Part shown: piece after piece, positions 27,268-37,400 of the stretch | Layout of the letters: every line of letters starts with the position of its first letter | How positions within the stretch are numbered: the stretch's first letter is position 1 | Assembly (NCBI RefSeq): GCF_014337215.1 | Contig: NZ_CP060635.1 | Coordinates: 1,563,501 to 1,627,500 of the forward strand | DNA length: 64,000 bases | Direction: 5' to 3' | From: Wansuia hejianensis | GTDB lineage: Bacteria; Bacillota; Clostridia; Lachnospirales; Lachnospiraceae | The notes under the pieces: model-generated | What the model saw: the letters and a program-made list of their open reading frames with translations, nothing else | Told to the model about the DNA's origin: nothing | Databases searched by the model: none | Program-made: the position numbers and the translations under genes

Positions 27268-28737
27268 TCACCGCGCCGCGCTCATGACTCCCTTCAGCAC
27301 GTTCAGATAACGGATGTCAGAATCCTCCGGCCCCGTCATGGAGCAGCCCTTTTCCTTGGCATACACGATATAATCCAAAATCTCCTGTGTGATCGCCTCA
27401 CCCGGAGCCAGGATCGGTATACCCGGGGGATAGCACATGACGAACTCGCTGCAGACCCTGCCCGCCGCCTGCTCCAGCGGCACAGCCTCCTTTTCCGCGT
27501 AAAAGGATTCCTGCGGTGTGGTCACCACATGAGGATCGATATATTCCTGAGAAAGCATGCCGGCCTTATCCTTCTGATATCTCCGTTTGACCTCAGACAA
27601 AGCACTGACCAGCCGCTCCACCTCCTGCCGGCGGTCGCCAATGGACAGATAGGCCAGAACATTCCCGATATCCCCGAATTCAATCTGGATATCATACTCA
27701 TCCCGCAGAATGTCATAAACCTCAATGCCGGCCAACCCGATCTCCAGCGTATGTACAGAAAGCTTCGTTGTATCAAAATCATAAATGCTGTTCCCGTTGA
27801 TTAGTTCCCGTGAAAACGCATAGTATCCGCCGATCTTATTGATCTCCTCCCGGGCATATTCCGCCAGAGCTGCCACTCTCTGAAACGACTCTCTCCCCCG
27901 GAGCGCCAGATTCCTCCTGGAAATATCCAGGCTGGAAAGCAAGAGATAGGAGCCGCTGGTAGTCTGGCTCAGATTGATGATCTGCCGGACATATCCTTCC
28001 TTCATCCCTTTCCCGATCAGAAGCAGTGAGCTCTGCGTCAGGCTTCCGCCTGACTTATGCATGCTGATAGAAGACATATCGGCGCCCGCTTCCATGGCAG
28101 AGACAGGGAGATTTTCACCAAAATAGAAATGTGTCCCGTGGGCCTCATCCACCAGGACTTTCATCCCGTGCGCATGGGCCAGCTTGACAATCGTCCTCAG
28201 ATCAGAACAGACCCCGTAATAGGTGGGATTATTCACAAATACCGCCACAGCATCCGGATTCTGCCGGATGGCCTGTTCCACCTGAGAAACCTTCATGCCC
28301 AGGGAAATGCCCAGGCTGGGCTTCACGTCCGGGTTCACGTAGATGGGCTTCGCTCCGCAGAGTACCAGCGAGTTAATGGCGCTCCGGTGGACATTTCGGG
28401 GCAGTATGATCTTGTCGCCTTTTTTGCAGCAGGATAAGATCATGGCCTGCACGGCTGAGGTGGTCCCTCCCACCATCAAAAAAGCATGGCTGGCGCCAAA
28501 AGCTTCTGCCGCCAGTTCCTCCGCTTCCCGGATGACCGACACCGGATGGCAGAGGTTGTCCAGAGGCTTCATGGAATTCACATCGATCCCCACGCACTTC
28601 TCCCCCAGCAGCTCCACCAGCTCCGGATTCCCCCGACCATGCTTATGTCCCGGTACGTCAAAAGGCACCACCCGCATCCGGCGGAAACGTTCCAGTGCCT
28701 CGTAAATGGGCGCTTTCTTCTGTGATAATTCAGACAT
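27268..28737 (-). CDS. speA: arginine decarboxylase (fold type I Orn/Lys/Arg decarboxylase)
   Basis: 489-residue PLP decarboxylase of the Bacillus SpeA type (family length about 490, without the wing domain of the large enteric enzymes). The PLP lysine lies in SSISMHKSGGSLTQSS near residue 225; FDVPGHKHGRG near 33 and the C-terminal PPGIPILAPGE are family marks. Presence of speB makes arginine the most likely substrate. The start is placed at MSELSQKK, with GGGAG six bases upstream. It is the first gene of the operon behind the structured leader. Confidence 0.9.
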   Translation of the reverse strand: MSELSQKKAPIYEALERFRRMRVVPFDVPGHKHGRGNPELVELLGEKCVGIDVNSMKPLDNLCHPVSVIREAEELAAEAFGASHAFLMVGGTTSAVQAMILSCCKKGDKIILPRNVHRSAINSLVLCGAKPIYVNPDVKPSLGISLGMKVSQVEQAIRQNPDAVAVFVNNPTYYGVCSDLRTIVKLAHAHGMKVLVDEAHGTHFYFGENLPVSAMEAGADMSSISMHKSGGSLTQSSLLLIGKGMKEGYVRQIINLSQTTSGSYLLLSSLDISRRNLALRGRESFQRVAALAEYAREEINKIGGYYAFSRELINGNSIYDFDTTKLSVHTLEIGLAGIEVYDILRDEYDIQIEFGDIGNVLAYLSIGDRRQEVERLVSALSEVKRRYQKDKAGMLSQEYIDPHVVTTPQESFYAEKEAVPLEQAAGRVCSEFVMCYPPGIPILAPGEAITQEILDYIVYAKEKGCSMTGPEDSDIRYLNVLKGVMSAAR

Positions 28738-28806
28738 GATTTTCTCCCTCACTTTCCATATCGGACGCACGGCCATACCGGCTTGCCCGTCCGGGGCTTT
28801 TATAGT

Positions 28807-29137
28807 AAAAAAAACGCAGGCAGGAATGCTGACAACATTCTTGCTTGCGTTCTGATTATCTATCTATCAAAAGGTCTTGTGCCTGCGGCAGAGTACCGTA
28901 GACATATAGAGACCTTCCGCCTCCGGCGGATATGCAGATATATTTTCATTAGAGTCTATATAGCAAATATTTCACTTTTAATACTCTTATTGACCGTTTC
29001 ACAAGTTGATGTGTTGCATCCAACACCGGTTATGAAGTAACCAACTTATAAAATTTGAGCTTCTAACTCAATCAATAAGGCAACGCTGTTGCCAAAATAT
29101 TTGCATGGAAACTCTAATCGAATCTGCGTTCCATACG
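28807..29137 (-). ncRNA. structured leader RNA of the polyamine operon, ending in a terminator
   Basis: Between a clear promoter and speA lies about 330 nt with a dense series of perfect hairpins on the transcript strand. In order: a stem 29129-29134/29105-29110; GGCAAC/GTTGCC at 29079-29093; TTGAG/CTCAA at 29055-29071; a three-way junction 29003-29047 (closing stem AAGTTG/CAACTT with two inner hairpins); CCGCC/GGCGG at 28917-28929; and a stem AAGGTCT/AGACCTT at 28871-28916 with an inner 7-of-8 stem. ATTAGAGT at 28948-28955 can pair with the first loop (29111-29118). Last comes a 16-bp stem (28813-28851) and eight U residues. This looks like a riboswitch or attenuator; I could not match it to a class I know. 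Confidence 0.7.
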
Positions 29138-29143
29138 CTTTGT

Positions 29144-29172
29144 ATTATATAATAAAACCCTCCGGAAAGCAA
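29144..29172 (-). promoter_or_regulatory. promoter of the speA leader
   Basis: Minus strand -35 TTGCTT at 29167-29172, 17-base spacer, -10 TATAAT at 29144-29149. The predicted start near 29137 coincides with the first hairpin of the leader. Confidence 0.75.
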
Positions 29173-29239
29173 GGGATTTTAAAAATTAAACGGCTTACAC
29201 ATTCAGCCAATTTATAAAAGCTGTACCATATACCCTCCT

Positions 29240-30685
29240 CTAATCCTCTTCGGCAGCCATTTCCCACTGCAGCCTTTGTCTTGCCAGCTTCGCTCTGGCC
29301 TGTTTGCGCCGCCTTTCTCTTCTCACATGCAGCACAAACAAATACCAAGAAATCACTAATACTGCTATGGACACGACTACAGCCGGTAAAATCAGACTTC
29401 CCTTGCAGCCCCGTTCCGCATCTGCCGGTTTCAGAGCCATCTGCACACGGGGGCCGGATTTTCCGGAATCATCTCCCTCCCCTTCCCCGGCTCCCGTGGG
29501 AACCGGTTCGCTCGATACCGGTTCCGGAGTGAAATTTACTGACACCGTATGATCTGACTGAATGTTCTCCAGCGTATATCCGTCCGGATAGGCGGCAATA
29601 TCCACAGGCGTACCGTCCACAGCGAGGGCGGACAATTCATAACCCGGATTCGGCGTATAAGTGATGGGATAGCTTTCTCCTCTGGAAACCCGGGTGGAGC
29701 CTTCGGTGACCGTTCCCTTATCTCCAGTCACATTCACCGTGAAGTAGTAGGGCAAAACTGTCCGGTAAAAACAGCATCTTCTGCCGCCAGAGCTATCTAC
29801 CACGTTGACTATCGTCAGAAAAACCCCCTGTTCCAGCTCGCAGATAGATTCCGCCTCAATCTGGATATAGTCCATCAGCTGAAAATCCAGAGGCACAGAT
29901 GCCACTGTCGTTCTCCTGGAAAGGGAATAAACATGCATATATTCTCCAATATTCATTCCATAAGTGAGAGGAAAATTGATCACATAATCCCCGCTCACAC
30001 AGAGATCCTGAAAATTATATCCCGGCGAGGGATCGGCCGGTCCCTGATCATCCAGCAGCTGGAAATTTTCATCCAGTATTTTTATGCTGTAGCCGCCCGT
30101 CCCGTCTGTCTGTATCACATATTGATTTTCTTCCCTCCGGTATCCGATTCCCAGGATATTGTAGCTGTCGCTCACCTTGATTTTCCCCTTCAGAGCAAGC
30201 GTATTGGGGTCCATGACATACAGGCACCCCCCGTTGTCCCCATGTGTATTTGTATACAGGGCCACATAGATTTCCCCGGTATTGGGATTGTAGGCCATTC
30301 CGTTGCCATGCTCCCAGTCGGTGTCCGCCACTCGCTTCGCCAGGGAATACTGCTGGACTGGTTGGCCGTTCTCATCTACAGAATTCCGGTAGTACGCCGA
30401 TACAGTATCCGGCTGGCCCGGATCGTCGGCGGTATTTTCAATACTGATAATATAATGTTCTGTGACACATACAGACTGCATCACGCCATTAGGGGTCAGC
30501 AGCGCGTCTTCAAATAGCTTTTCCCAGGTGATATGGGAGAACGCTTCATCTCCCGCAATTTCTGCGCGGCAATCGGCCGCAGTTCCCTTCAGGACTGCGG
30601 CTGACAGCGCCATCATACAGATAGCCGTCCTTATTCTTCTATATCTCCCGTGCTTTCCCCTCAAAATCTCTTTGTTTCCTTTCAC
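29240..30685 (-). CDS. membrane-anchored extracellular protein with InlB-type repeat
   Basis: 481 residues from a GTG start 13 bases after the upstream gene; an upstream in-frame start would overlap that gene. The N-terminus is basic, then MMALSAAVLKGTAADCRA looks like a signal peptide. Residues about 60-320 are rich in short beta segments (GMAYNPNTGEIYVALYT, LYVMDPNTLALKGKI), suggesting a propeller-like domain. Residues about 330-400 resemble a divergent InlB/Flg_new repeat (GESYPITYTPNPGYELSALAVDG). A Pro/Glu/Gly-rich spacer, one transmembrane helix and a very basic cytoplasmic tail follow. It ends with TAG. The function is unknown; it may bind a surface ligand. Confidence 0.65.
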   Translation of the reverse strand: MKGNKEILRGKHGRYRRIRTAICMMALSAAVLKGTAADCRAEIAGDEAFSHITWEKLFEDALLTPNGVMQSVCVTEHYIISIENTADDPGQPDTVSAYYRNSVDENGQPVQQYSLAKRVADTDWEHGNGMAYNPNTGEIYVALYTNTHGDNGGCLYVMDPNTLALKGKIKVSDSYNILGIGYRREENQYVIQTDGTGGYSIKILDENFQLLDDQGPADPSPGYNFQDLCVSGDYVINFPLTYGMNIGEYMHVYSLSRRTTVASVPLDFQLMDYIQIEAESICELEQGVFLTIVNVVDSSGGRRCCFYRTVLPYYFTVNVTGDKGTVTEGSTRVSRGESYPITYTPNPGYELSALAVDGTPVDIAAYPDGYTLENIQSDHTVSVNFTPEPVSSEPVPTGAGEGEGDDSGKSGPRVQMALKPADAERGCKGSLILPAVVVSIAVLVISWYLFVLHVRRERRRKQARAKLARQRLQWEMAAEED

Positions 30686-30698
30686 TCGCCGTTTCCCG

Positions 30699-31523
30699 TC
30701 AGCTTCTTCGGAGGTTCTCTTCCCCCCTGCAGGTGCAGGGCGCATAGACCACGCATTTACCGCATACTTCGCTGCCCACGCTGTTCGCTTCCCCGTACTG
30801 GTTGACGTAAGAGCTGCCAAATTCCGTATATTTCAGAGCATTAAGCTTCAGCAGATCATAGCATTTATGGCGGTCATAGCCCTCCAGCGTCAGCGCCCCT
30901 GCCGGACAATGCTTCACACAGACCCCGCAGCTGCCATCTTTTTTATAGAGGCACTGCTCTTCACCGCAAACGGAATCCGGTTCCACATCCAGGTTTGTCA
31001 CTACGGTTGTATACCGTCCGCAGCATCCGGCCTCTGTAATCAGCATGTTATTGACGCCGAAGGTCCCCAGCCCCGCCGCATAGGCAATATGCCGATGGGA
31101 CCAGTTGCTTTTTAGCTGTTTCTGATCGAACGTGAATGCTTCAGGCGATACAGCCCCCTGATATCCCTTTCCTTCCAGAAAAACGATCAGGGCCTGGTTC
31201 AGTTCACCCAGCATGGCATTAGTAACCTCATAAGCCAGGGCCCATTCTTCCGAAGCATACGGTTCCCCCACCAGGTTTGTCCTCGCCAGATCACGGGTAA
31301 ACGGCACGAAGCAGGCGATCACGATTGACGCAGCCGGAAGCACGTCCTTCGGCAGGCCATGTTCTGGCCCGACGATCTCTTTCAAACGGAGGATATATGG
31401 ATTCTCAGCATCTGCAAAACCCACCAGCGGCTTCCTCCAAAAATTTATCCCCTTTTTATCCTGATAATCCAAAACAAAATTTTCTATCCACCGTGTAACA
31501 ACGGTCTTCAGTTTCTCTGGCAT
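30699..31523 (-). CDS. 4Fe-4S double-cluster protein, epoxyqueuosine-reductase-like
   Basis: 274 residues with a QueG-like arrangement. The C-terminal half carries a Cys-rich ferredoxin segment (CGEEQCLYKKDGSCGVCVKHCPAGAL) and a last cluster C-x2-C, CTC. The N-terminal half lacks a clear cobalamin motif, and the protein is about 100 residues shorter than true QueG (near 380), so a role in queuosine synthesis is not proven. Many Clostridia carry such short relatives of unknown role. GGGAG precedes the ATG. Confidence 0.72.
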   Translation of the reverse strand: MPEKLKTVVTRWIENFVLDYQDKKGINFWRKPLVGFADAENPYILRLKEIVGPEHGLPKDVLPAASIVIACFVPFTRDLARTNLVGEPYASEEWALAYEVTNAMLGELNQALIVFLEGKGYQGAVSPEAFTFDQKQLKSNWSHRHIAYAAGLGTFGVNNMLITEAGCCGRYTTVVTNLDVEPDSVCGEEQCLYKKDGSCGVCVKHCPAGALTLEGYDRHKCYDLLKLNALKYTEFGSSYVNQYGEANSVGSEVCGKCVVYAPCTCRGEENLRRS

Positions 31524-31560
31524 TCTGAAAGTCTCCCTGTGATCTGCCGTTTCATAATTT

Positions 31561-32076
31561 TCAGCGCGGTATATAACATCCTCTTTCGCCTTTCATATCT
31601 TTGGAAATTTCCAGATAGACCTGCGCGTTATTCCGCATATCCTCTTTCTCCTCTTCTGTGAGCTGCCTCTTAACCCTGGCCGGGCTTCCCATCACCAGGG
31701 AACCGTCTGGAATCTGCATTCCTTTCGTGACCAGACTCCCCGCCGCTATCAGGCAGTCCTTTCCTATGGACGCCTGGTCCAGAACCACCGAGCCCATGCC
31801 GATCAGACTGCCGTCCCCAACGGTGCAGCTGTGCAGCACGGCGTTGTGGCCCACCGTGACTCCATCTCCGATCACAGCCGGACATCCTGTAGTCACATGT
31901 ACCGTACTGTTTTCCTGAATATTCGTTCCACGGCCAATCGTGATGGAGGCCTCATCCCCGCGGATTACACTGAAATACCATACGCTGCTCCCCGCTCCGA
32001 TGGCTACGTCTCCCAGGATCACCGCTTCACGGGCGATTCTGGCATCCGGGTCTATTTTAGGATTACCATAAATCAT
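31561..32076 (-). CDS. gamma-class carbonic anhydrase family protein
   Basis: 171-residue left-handed beta-helix protein built of hexapeptide repeats (IGRGTNIQENSTVHV, IGDGVTVGHNAVLHSC, IGMGSVVLDQASIG). The zinc-binding histidines of gamma carbonic anhydrases are in place (TVHV, TVGHNAVLH). Many bacterial homologues (YrdA type) have weak or no hydratase activity, so it could be an acyltransferase-like protein. GGTGAAG precedes the ATG; it follows the Gfo/Idh/MocA gene by only six bases. Confidence 0.85.
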   Translation of the reverse strand: MIYGNPKIDPDARIAREAVILGDVAIGAGSSVWYFSVIRGDEASITIGRGTNIQENSTVHVTTGCPAVIGDGVTVGHNAVLHSCTVGDGSLIGMGSVVLDQASIGKDCLIAAGSLVTKGMQIPDGSLVMGSPARVKRQLTEEEKEDMRNNAQVYLEISKDMKGERGCYIPR

Positions 32077-32082
32077 AATTCT

Positions 32083-33066
32083 TCACCTTTTCTCGTCTGA
32101 AAAATAAATGCCTGCCGCTTTACGGCTGCTCTCTATAGTATCAACAACATCCAGCATCACTTCCTGGCGGCGGCAGCAGTCCTCATAATCGTCCTCCGCC
32201 ACCATCCTGGCAATAGCCCGTACTTCATAGAGCCAACGGTCTGGATGATCCTGTAAATTATACACCATTTCCCCCTGTTTTGTCACTACCCGTATCTCTG
32301 TCAGCCCGTTGCTTCCGTCCCGGCCGTAGATATATCCCGCTTCGCCCTCTATCTGGATAAAATTCACGCCCCAGGTATCCTTGGCCCCTGAATTGCTGCT
32401 GACAAAGCCGTCATACTGCATCATCAGCACACCGGAGGTATCGACCAGCCCCGGATATATGTTGGGATAGTAAACCGCGGAGCAGGGTTTTCCAAAAAGG
32501 TATACATTAAAATAGACATTATAGAAATTAATGTCCTGGAGGCAGCCTCCCGCAAATTCCGGGCTGAACACATTCGTCACCCTGCCCTCCTTCAGCAGGT
32601 CGTACCGGCTGGAATACTGGCTGTAATTACACATCACCAGCCTGAGCCGTCCTATGGCCGGCAGCTGCTCCTTCAGTACCTGAAGGTTGGGAAGAAATCC
32701 CGTCGGAACCGCATCAATCAGATACAGGCTCTTATTCCGCGCCAGCTCTACCAGTTCCCTGGCTTTTTCCACAGATGGCGTAAAGGGCTTCTCACATATG
32801 ACGTTTTTCCCATATTCCAGCGCCATCTTCACCTGTCCGTAATGCAGGCTGTTGGGTGAAGCCACATAGATAAAATCAATCGCTTCATCCCGCATCAAAT
32901 CCTCCAGCTTCGTATAGACCTTCTGCACGCCATATTTCTCCGCGAGGGCGCACCCCTTCTCCCGGCTTCTGGAATAGACAGCTTCACAGCTGATGCCCTC
33001 CGTAGCCGCCACCCCATTCAATATAGACTGGACAATCACTCCCGATCCAATGGTTCCGATTCTCAT
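32083..33066 (-). CDS. Gfo/Idh/MocA-family oxidoreductase
   Basis: 327-residue NAD(P)-dependent oxidoreductase. The Rossmann motif MRIGTIGSGVIVQSIL opens the protein; the family EKPFTPS motif with the catalytic-region lysine is near residue 94, and the C-terminal beta sheet domain follows. Typical substrates are sugars, inositols or dihydrodiols; none is indicated by neighbours. Directly upstream is a broken paralogue, so this pair may once have formed a sugar-acid pathway. Confidence 0.9.
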   Translation of the reverse strand: MRIGTIGSGVIVQSILNGVAATEGISCEAVYSRSREKGCALAEKYGVQKVYTKLEDLMRDEAIDFIYVASPNSLHYGQVKMALEYGKNVICEKPFTPSVEKARELVELARNKSLYLIDAVPTGFLPNLQVLKEQLPAIGRLRLVMCNYSQYSSRYDLLKEGRVTNVFSPEFAGGCLQDINFYNVYFNVYLFGKPCSAVYYPNIYPGLVDTSGVLMMQYDGFVSSNSGAKDTWGVNFIQIEGEAGYIYGRDGSNGLTEIRVVTKQGEMVYNLQDHPDRWLYEVRAIARMVAEDDYEDCCRRQEVMLDVVDTIESSRKAAGIYFSDEKR

Positions 33067-33085
33067 GGCTTTCTCTCTCCTTTCG

Positions 33086-33800
33086 CTACCTCCGTGGCCT
33101 GCTCCAGAATCCCCAGGACTTCCAGAACCTCCCAGTCCTGAATACCTTTTTCTCCTCCTGCACAGATTGCCTCTGCCAGACTGTCGTATACCCGCTCATA
33201 ATGGGCGCAGCCAACGGAAATTCTTTTATACATCCGTTTTCTGCCTGGCAGCGCAGCGTGCCCCAGCGGCTTTCAGGCGCCATTTCCCGCTGGACTCTGT
33301 GGCGGCCCGGCGCCTTCTTCTGACCGGAGTTATGGATGACCGGCGGAAGGGTGAAGCTGCCCTTCGTCCCGTGCAGTGTGAACCTGGGATAATCAATCAT
33401 GACACACATGCTGGTGTTGATCGACACTTTCAGCTTCCCGTAGTGGAATTCCAGGTCATAGCAGTCATCGCCCTGTCCGGGATGGTGAATGCTCCTGACG
33501 TCCAGATGCGTCCAGTCCGGACAGCCAAAGAGACTGATCACCTGGTCAACGGTATGTACACCCAGATTATACAGCGTACCCAGGTGATCATACCAGCCAT
33601 TTTCGCGGAAATAATCATAATGGCTTTCCAGCCGCACCAATTCTCCCAGCTTCCCGCTGTCAATGACACTCTTCAGAGCAAGAAAATCCGCGTCAAACCG
33701 GCGGTTCTGGTTCGGCATACAGACAAGCCCCTTTTCCCTGGCCAGGGTAAAAATCTCTTCCGCCTCTGCCGCTGTCGGCGTAAAGGGCTTTTCAACGTTC
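33086..33800 (-). pseudogene. 5'-truncated Gfo/Idh/MocA oxidoreductase
   Basis: The reading frame shows the family EKPFTPTAAEA motif (coding strand near 33790), then CMPNQNRRFD and a normal C-terminal domain ending in TAG at 33086. The N-terminal nucleotide-binding part, about 90 residues, is missing: upstream of about 33800 the sequence switches to a different gene in the opposite orientation. This is a deletion junction, not a frameshift. The C-terminal end also looks frayed (basic, low similarity), so a second lesion is possible. Confidence 0.75.
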
Positions 33801-34485
33801 CTCCAGCGGGAAACCGCGGAAACTAATGAAAGCTATGAAGAGGAGCTGGCACGTTTCTCGGCCATCCGGGCAGGGGAGCCGGACGGAACACAGCCGATCC
33901 TGGACACCTTCCGCTCGAACACCTACAGCCATCTTTCCAGGAATCCCCTCCGGAATTCCAGATACCTCTTTGTCGTCAATGCCACCATGGCGACCCGTTT
34001 TGCCATCGAAGGCGGCGTTCCCATGGAAACAGCCTATAACATCAGCGACCTCTTTATCCAGCGCATGGACCTCTGCGGCACCCAGGAAGAGATTTAAGAG
34101 CTTCTGGATCAGATGGTCCGCACATTTGCCGCACAAGTCCGCAGCTGCCGAAAAAAGGAGGCAGAAAAAACTCTGCCTCCCTCTGTCCGTTATGGTATGG
34201 ACTATATTCAGAATCATCTTCACGAACGGCTCACACTGGCCGGACTGTGCCGGGAAATCCATCTGACTCCCACCTATTACTGTGCGCTGTTTAAACGTGA
34301 AACTGATATGAGCACAGCAGCCTGCTGTGTCATTCTGATTATTCAAGCCAGGAAATCGCCGCATATCTGGCCTTCTCTTCCCACAGCCGTTCCTGCAGCC
34401 AGTTCCGCGCCTCTTTCGGCTGTACGCCCACCGAATACCGGAAAAGACATTTCCGGCGCAAGTGGACCCAGCCCGGGCACGATCC
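33801..34485 (+). pseudogene. broken AraC-family regulator
   Basis: On the plus strand pieces of an AraC-type regulator can be followed: an N-terminal part (YEEELARFSAIRAGEP, RYLFVVNATMATRFAIEGG), an in-frame TAA at 34095, then RYGMDYIQNHLHERLTLAGLCREIHLTPTYYCALFKRET of the first helix-turn-helix. After a short deletion and frameshift comes SSQEIAAYLAFSSHSRSCSQFRASFGCTPTEYRKR of the second. The 5' end is cut at the junction with the broken oxidoreductase. The gene is thus inactivated by at least three lesions, unless TAA is bypassed, which I doubt. Confidence 0.75.
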
Positions 34486-37400
34486 TATTCCTTCCGGCCC
34501 TGGCCGTCCAGATACCCAGCCAGATTGATTTCGCTCATCATATCCAGCTCTTCATCGGCCGCGTCCAGTTCCTCGTCCCGGATGACCTGATAGCTCTTCC
34601 TGTTGAAAATATCATAAATGCAGGGCACCACAAACAGGGTGAGCAGCGTACCGTACAGCAGGCCGCCGATGACCACCACCGCCATGGGCTGGGTCATATC
34701 AGCCCCAATCCCGAAACCGACAGCCATCGTGGCCAGACCCAGGATCGTTGTCAGCGCAGTCATCATGATCGGACGCATCCTGGTCTTTCCGGCTGTCACT
34801 ATCGCCTGACGCTTCTCCATGCCGGCCGCCCGCAGCTGGTTAATATAATCGACCAGCACAATGCCGTTATTTACGATGATGCCGCAGAGCATGACAAAAC
34901 CGATCATGGAAATGATGCTCACCTCCATCCGGGCGGCCAGGAGTGCCAGGAAACCGCCTGTAAATGCCAGCGGTATGGTAAACATCACAATGAACGGAGA
35001 CAGCAGTGACTGGAACTGCGCCACCATAATCAGATACATGAATACCAGCGCCAGCAGTAGCATCAGTATCATGTCATCCATCGCACTGCTGATCGTCGCG
35101 TCCTCGCCGGCCATTTCATACGTATAGCCCGCAGGCATTTCGTAATCTTCCAGTGCCTTCTGAACCGCCTCAGATACCTTGGTCACATTATGTTCCTCAT
35201 CCACCATGGCCGATACCGTGAGATAGCGGCTCTGGCTGTCCCGGGTAATAGATGCCAGGCCCTTCCCGTCAGTAAAATCCGCAAGCTCCAGAATCGGTAT
35301 TTCCTCCGTCGTACCGTCAGGCTTCGCGGCAGTAACCGTGAGCTTCCTGATATCTTCCCTCCCATACTGCTTCTGCGCTTCATCATATACATTCACATCA
35401 TATTCGTCTGAATCCGTGGACAGCGACGTGACCGCCGATTGTTCAGCCAGCTTCGACCGGATCTGCTGATATACCTGCCCCACTGTCAGATTATGCTTCG
35501 CAGCCTCCTCCTTCTTCACAGACACTCTCAGCTCATCTGTAGTCTCTTCAAGGCCGTCGTCTACCTCCCGGGTGCCCTCTGTCGCTTCGATCAGGGCGCT
35601 CACATCCCCGGCAATCTTCTGCAGCGTATCCAGATCCTTTCCCTTGATCTCCACGGAAATCCCGCTTCCGCCCAGAGCCGACATATCCATCATGGAAGCG
35701 CTGACCTCGATCTCGCAGTCCAGATCCTGCGTCTGATCCAGTATGGCCTGTTCCAGCTCATCCCCGGATAACTGCTTCTGTTCGCTTAAAATAAGATACA
35801 GCATGGAGGTGTTCGCAGAAGAGCTTCCGCCGCCCATCATGGACATGGAACCTCCGCTGCTCACCATGGCGCCGATCTCTTCCACATCTTCCAGGGAGGA
35901 AAGCCGGTTCATCACTTCGTCGGTCATCTTTCCGATATCCTCTGTTGAGGTGCCCTTCGGCATGGTGACTGTCACGCTGGCCTGAGTGCTCTCCATCTCA
36001 GGCATGAAACTGAAGCCTTTGGAAACAGCCGCATACATGGACACCGCCAGCAGGGCTACCGCTCCCAGAAGCACTACGGCCTTGTGGCGCAGGCTGAACC
36101 AGGCTGCTTTTTCGTACACCTTTAGAAGCTTCTCCATAAAGCCCGGCGCTTTCTTTTTCTGTTTTTTCAGGATGCCGGAGGCCGCCATCGGAACGAATGT
36201 CAGGGCGATCACCAGGCTGGCCAGAAGCGAATAGGCAATTGTCAGGCCCATATCCACAAAAAGCTGCCGGGTAATCCCCTCCGTAAATACGATTGGCAGA
36301 AACACACAGACTGTGGTCAGCGTCGAAGCGATGATCGCTCCGCTCATCTGCTTTGCCCCCTGAACCGCCGCCTTTCTCACCGGGATACCCAGATTGTGAA
36401 GCCTGTAGATATTCTCAATCACAACGATGGAATTATCCACCAGCATTCCCACACCCAGGGCCAGGCCGGAAAGGGAGATCACATTCAGGGTAATGCCTGA
36501 GAAATACATCAGCACGACGGCCGTCAGCACAGAAATTGGTATGGAACACGCCACCACCGCCGTCGGCCGGATATCCCTCAGAAACAGAAACAGGATCAGC
36601 ACCGCCAGGACCGCGCCCATGCCCAGATTCTGAAGGACAGAATTCACCACCATATCGATGTAGATACCCTGATCCATCAAAGCCGTCACGTGTACGGCCG
36701 GATCTTCCTCCTGCAGCTCCCGGAAAAAGTCGTTCAGCCTTCCGGACACATCCCCGGTCGAGTACCCGGTCTGCTTCTGAATCGTCAGCAGCAGGCCGTC
36801 CTGCCCGTTAATCTTCGCATAGACCTCGGAAGAATTATCCGTCAGCACCACATCCGCCACATCAGTCAGGCGGACAGGCTCCAGTCCGTCCAGGCCCAGA
36901 TCCATCAACACCAGGCTCTCCATTTCTTCCTGGCTCTGGAATTTATCTCCCACCCGGATCAGATACTGGATGCCATTCTCTGTCACATATCCCGCCGGCA
37001 TCGTAAAGTTCTGCGCGGTGAGAATCTGCGTGATCATATCCACAGTGATCTTCGAGCTGAGATCTGCCCCGTCCAGAGCCGCCTCTTTCTGTTCCTCCAG
37101 CTGTTCCCTGCCGGTATCCAGCTGACTCTGCCCTTCCTCCAGCTGAGCCTGCCCCACCGCGAGCTGGGCAGATGCTCCGGCCATTTCCACAACCGCAGAT
37201 ATCTGCTGCCGGTTCAGTTCCCCCAGCGCGTCGCTCAGCATTGTCTGCCCGCCGGATATCTGCTGCTTGGCCGATTCCATCTGGCCCAGCGCTGAATTCA
37301 GCTGCTCCAGACCGGTGTCCAGGGCCGCCAGTCCCTCATCCGTCTTTCCAATGCCGTCCACCAGCTGCTGTCTCTTTTCCGTGTCCTGGCTCAGCTCCAG

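Noticed and set aside
28807..29137. T-box, lysine, SAM, M-box or ykkC riboswitch before speA
   Set aside because: The T-box GGTGG-ACCGCG core and the conserved cores I remember for the other classes are not present. A small likeness to the M-box CTATATG segment was not supported by the rest.
34095..34097. TAA in the AraC frame as a recoded codon
   Set aside because: The same gene also has a 5' truncation and a deletion with frameshift further on, so simple decay explains it.
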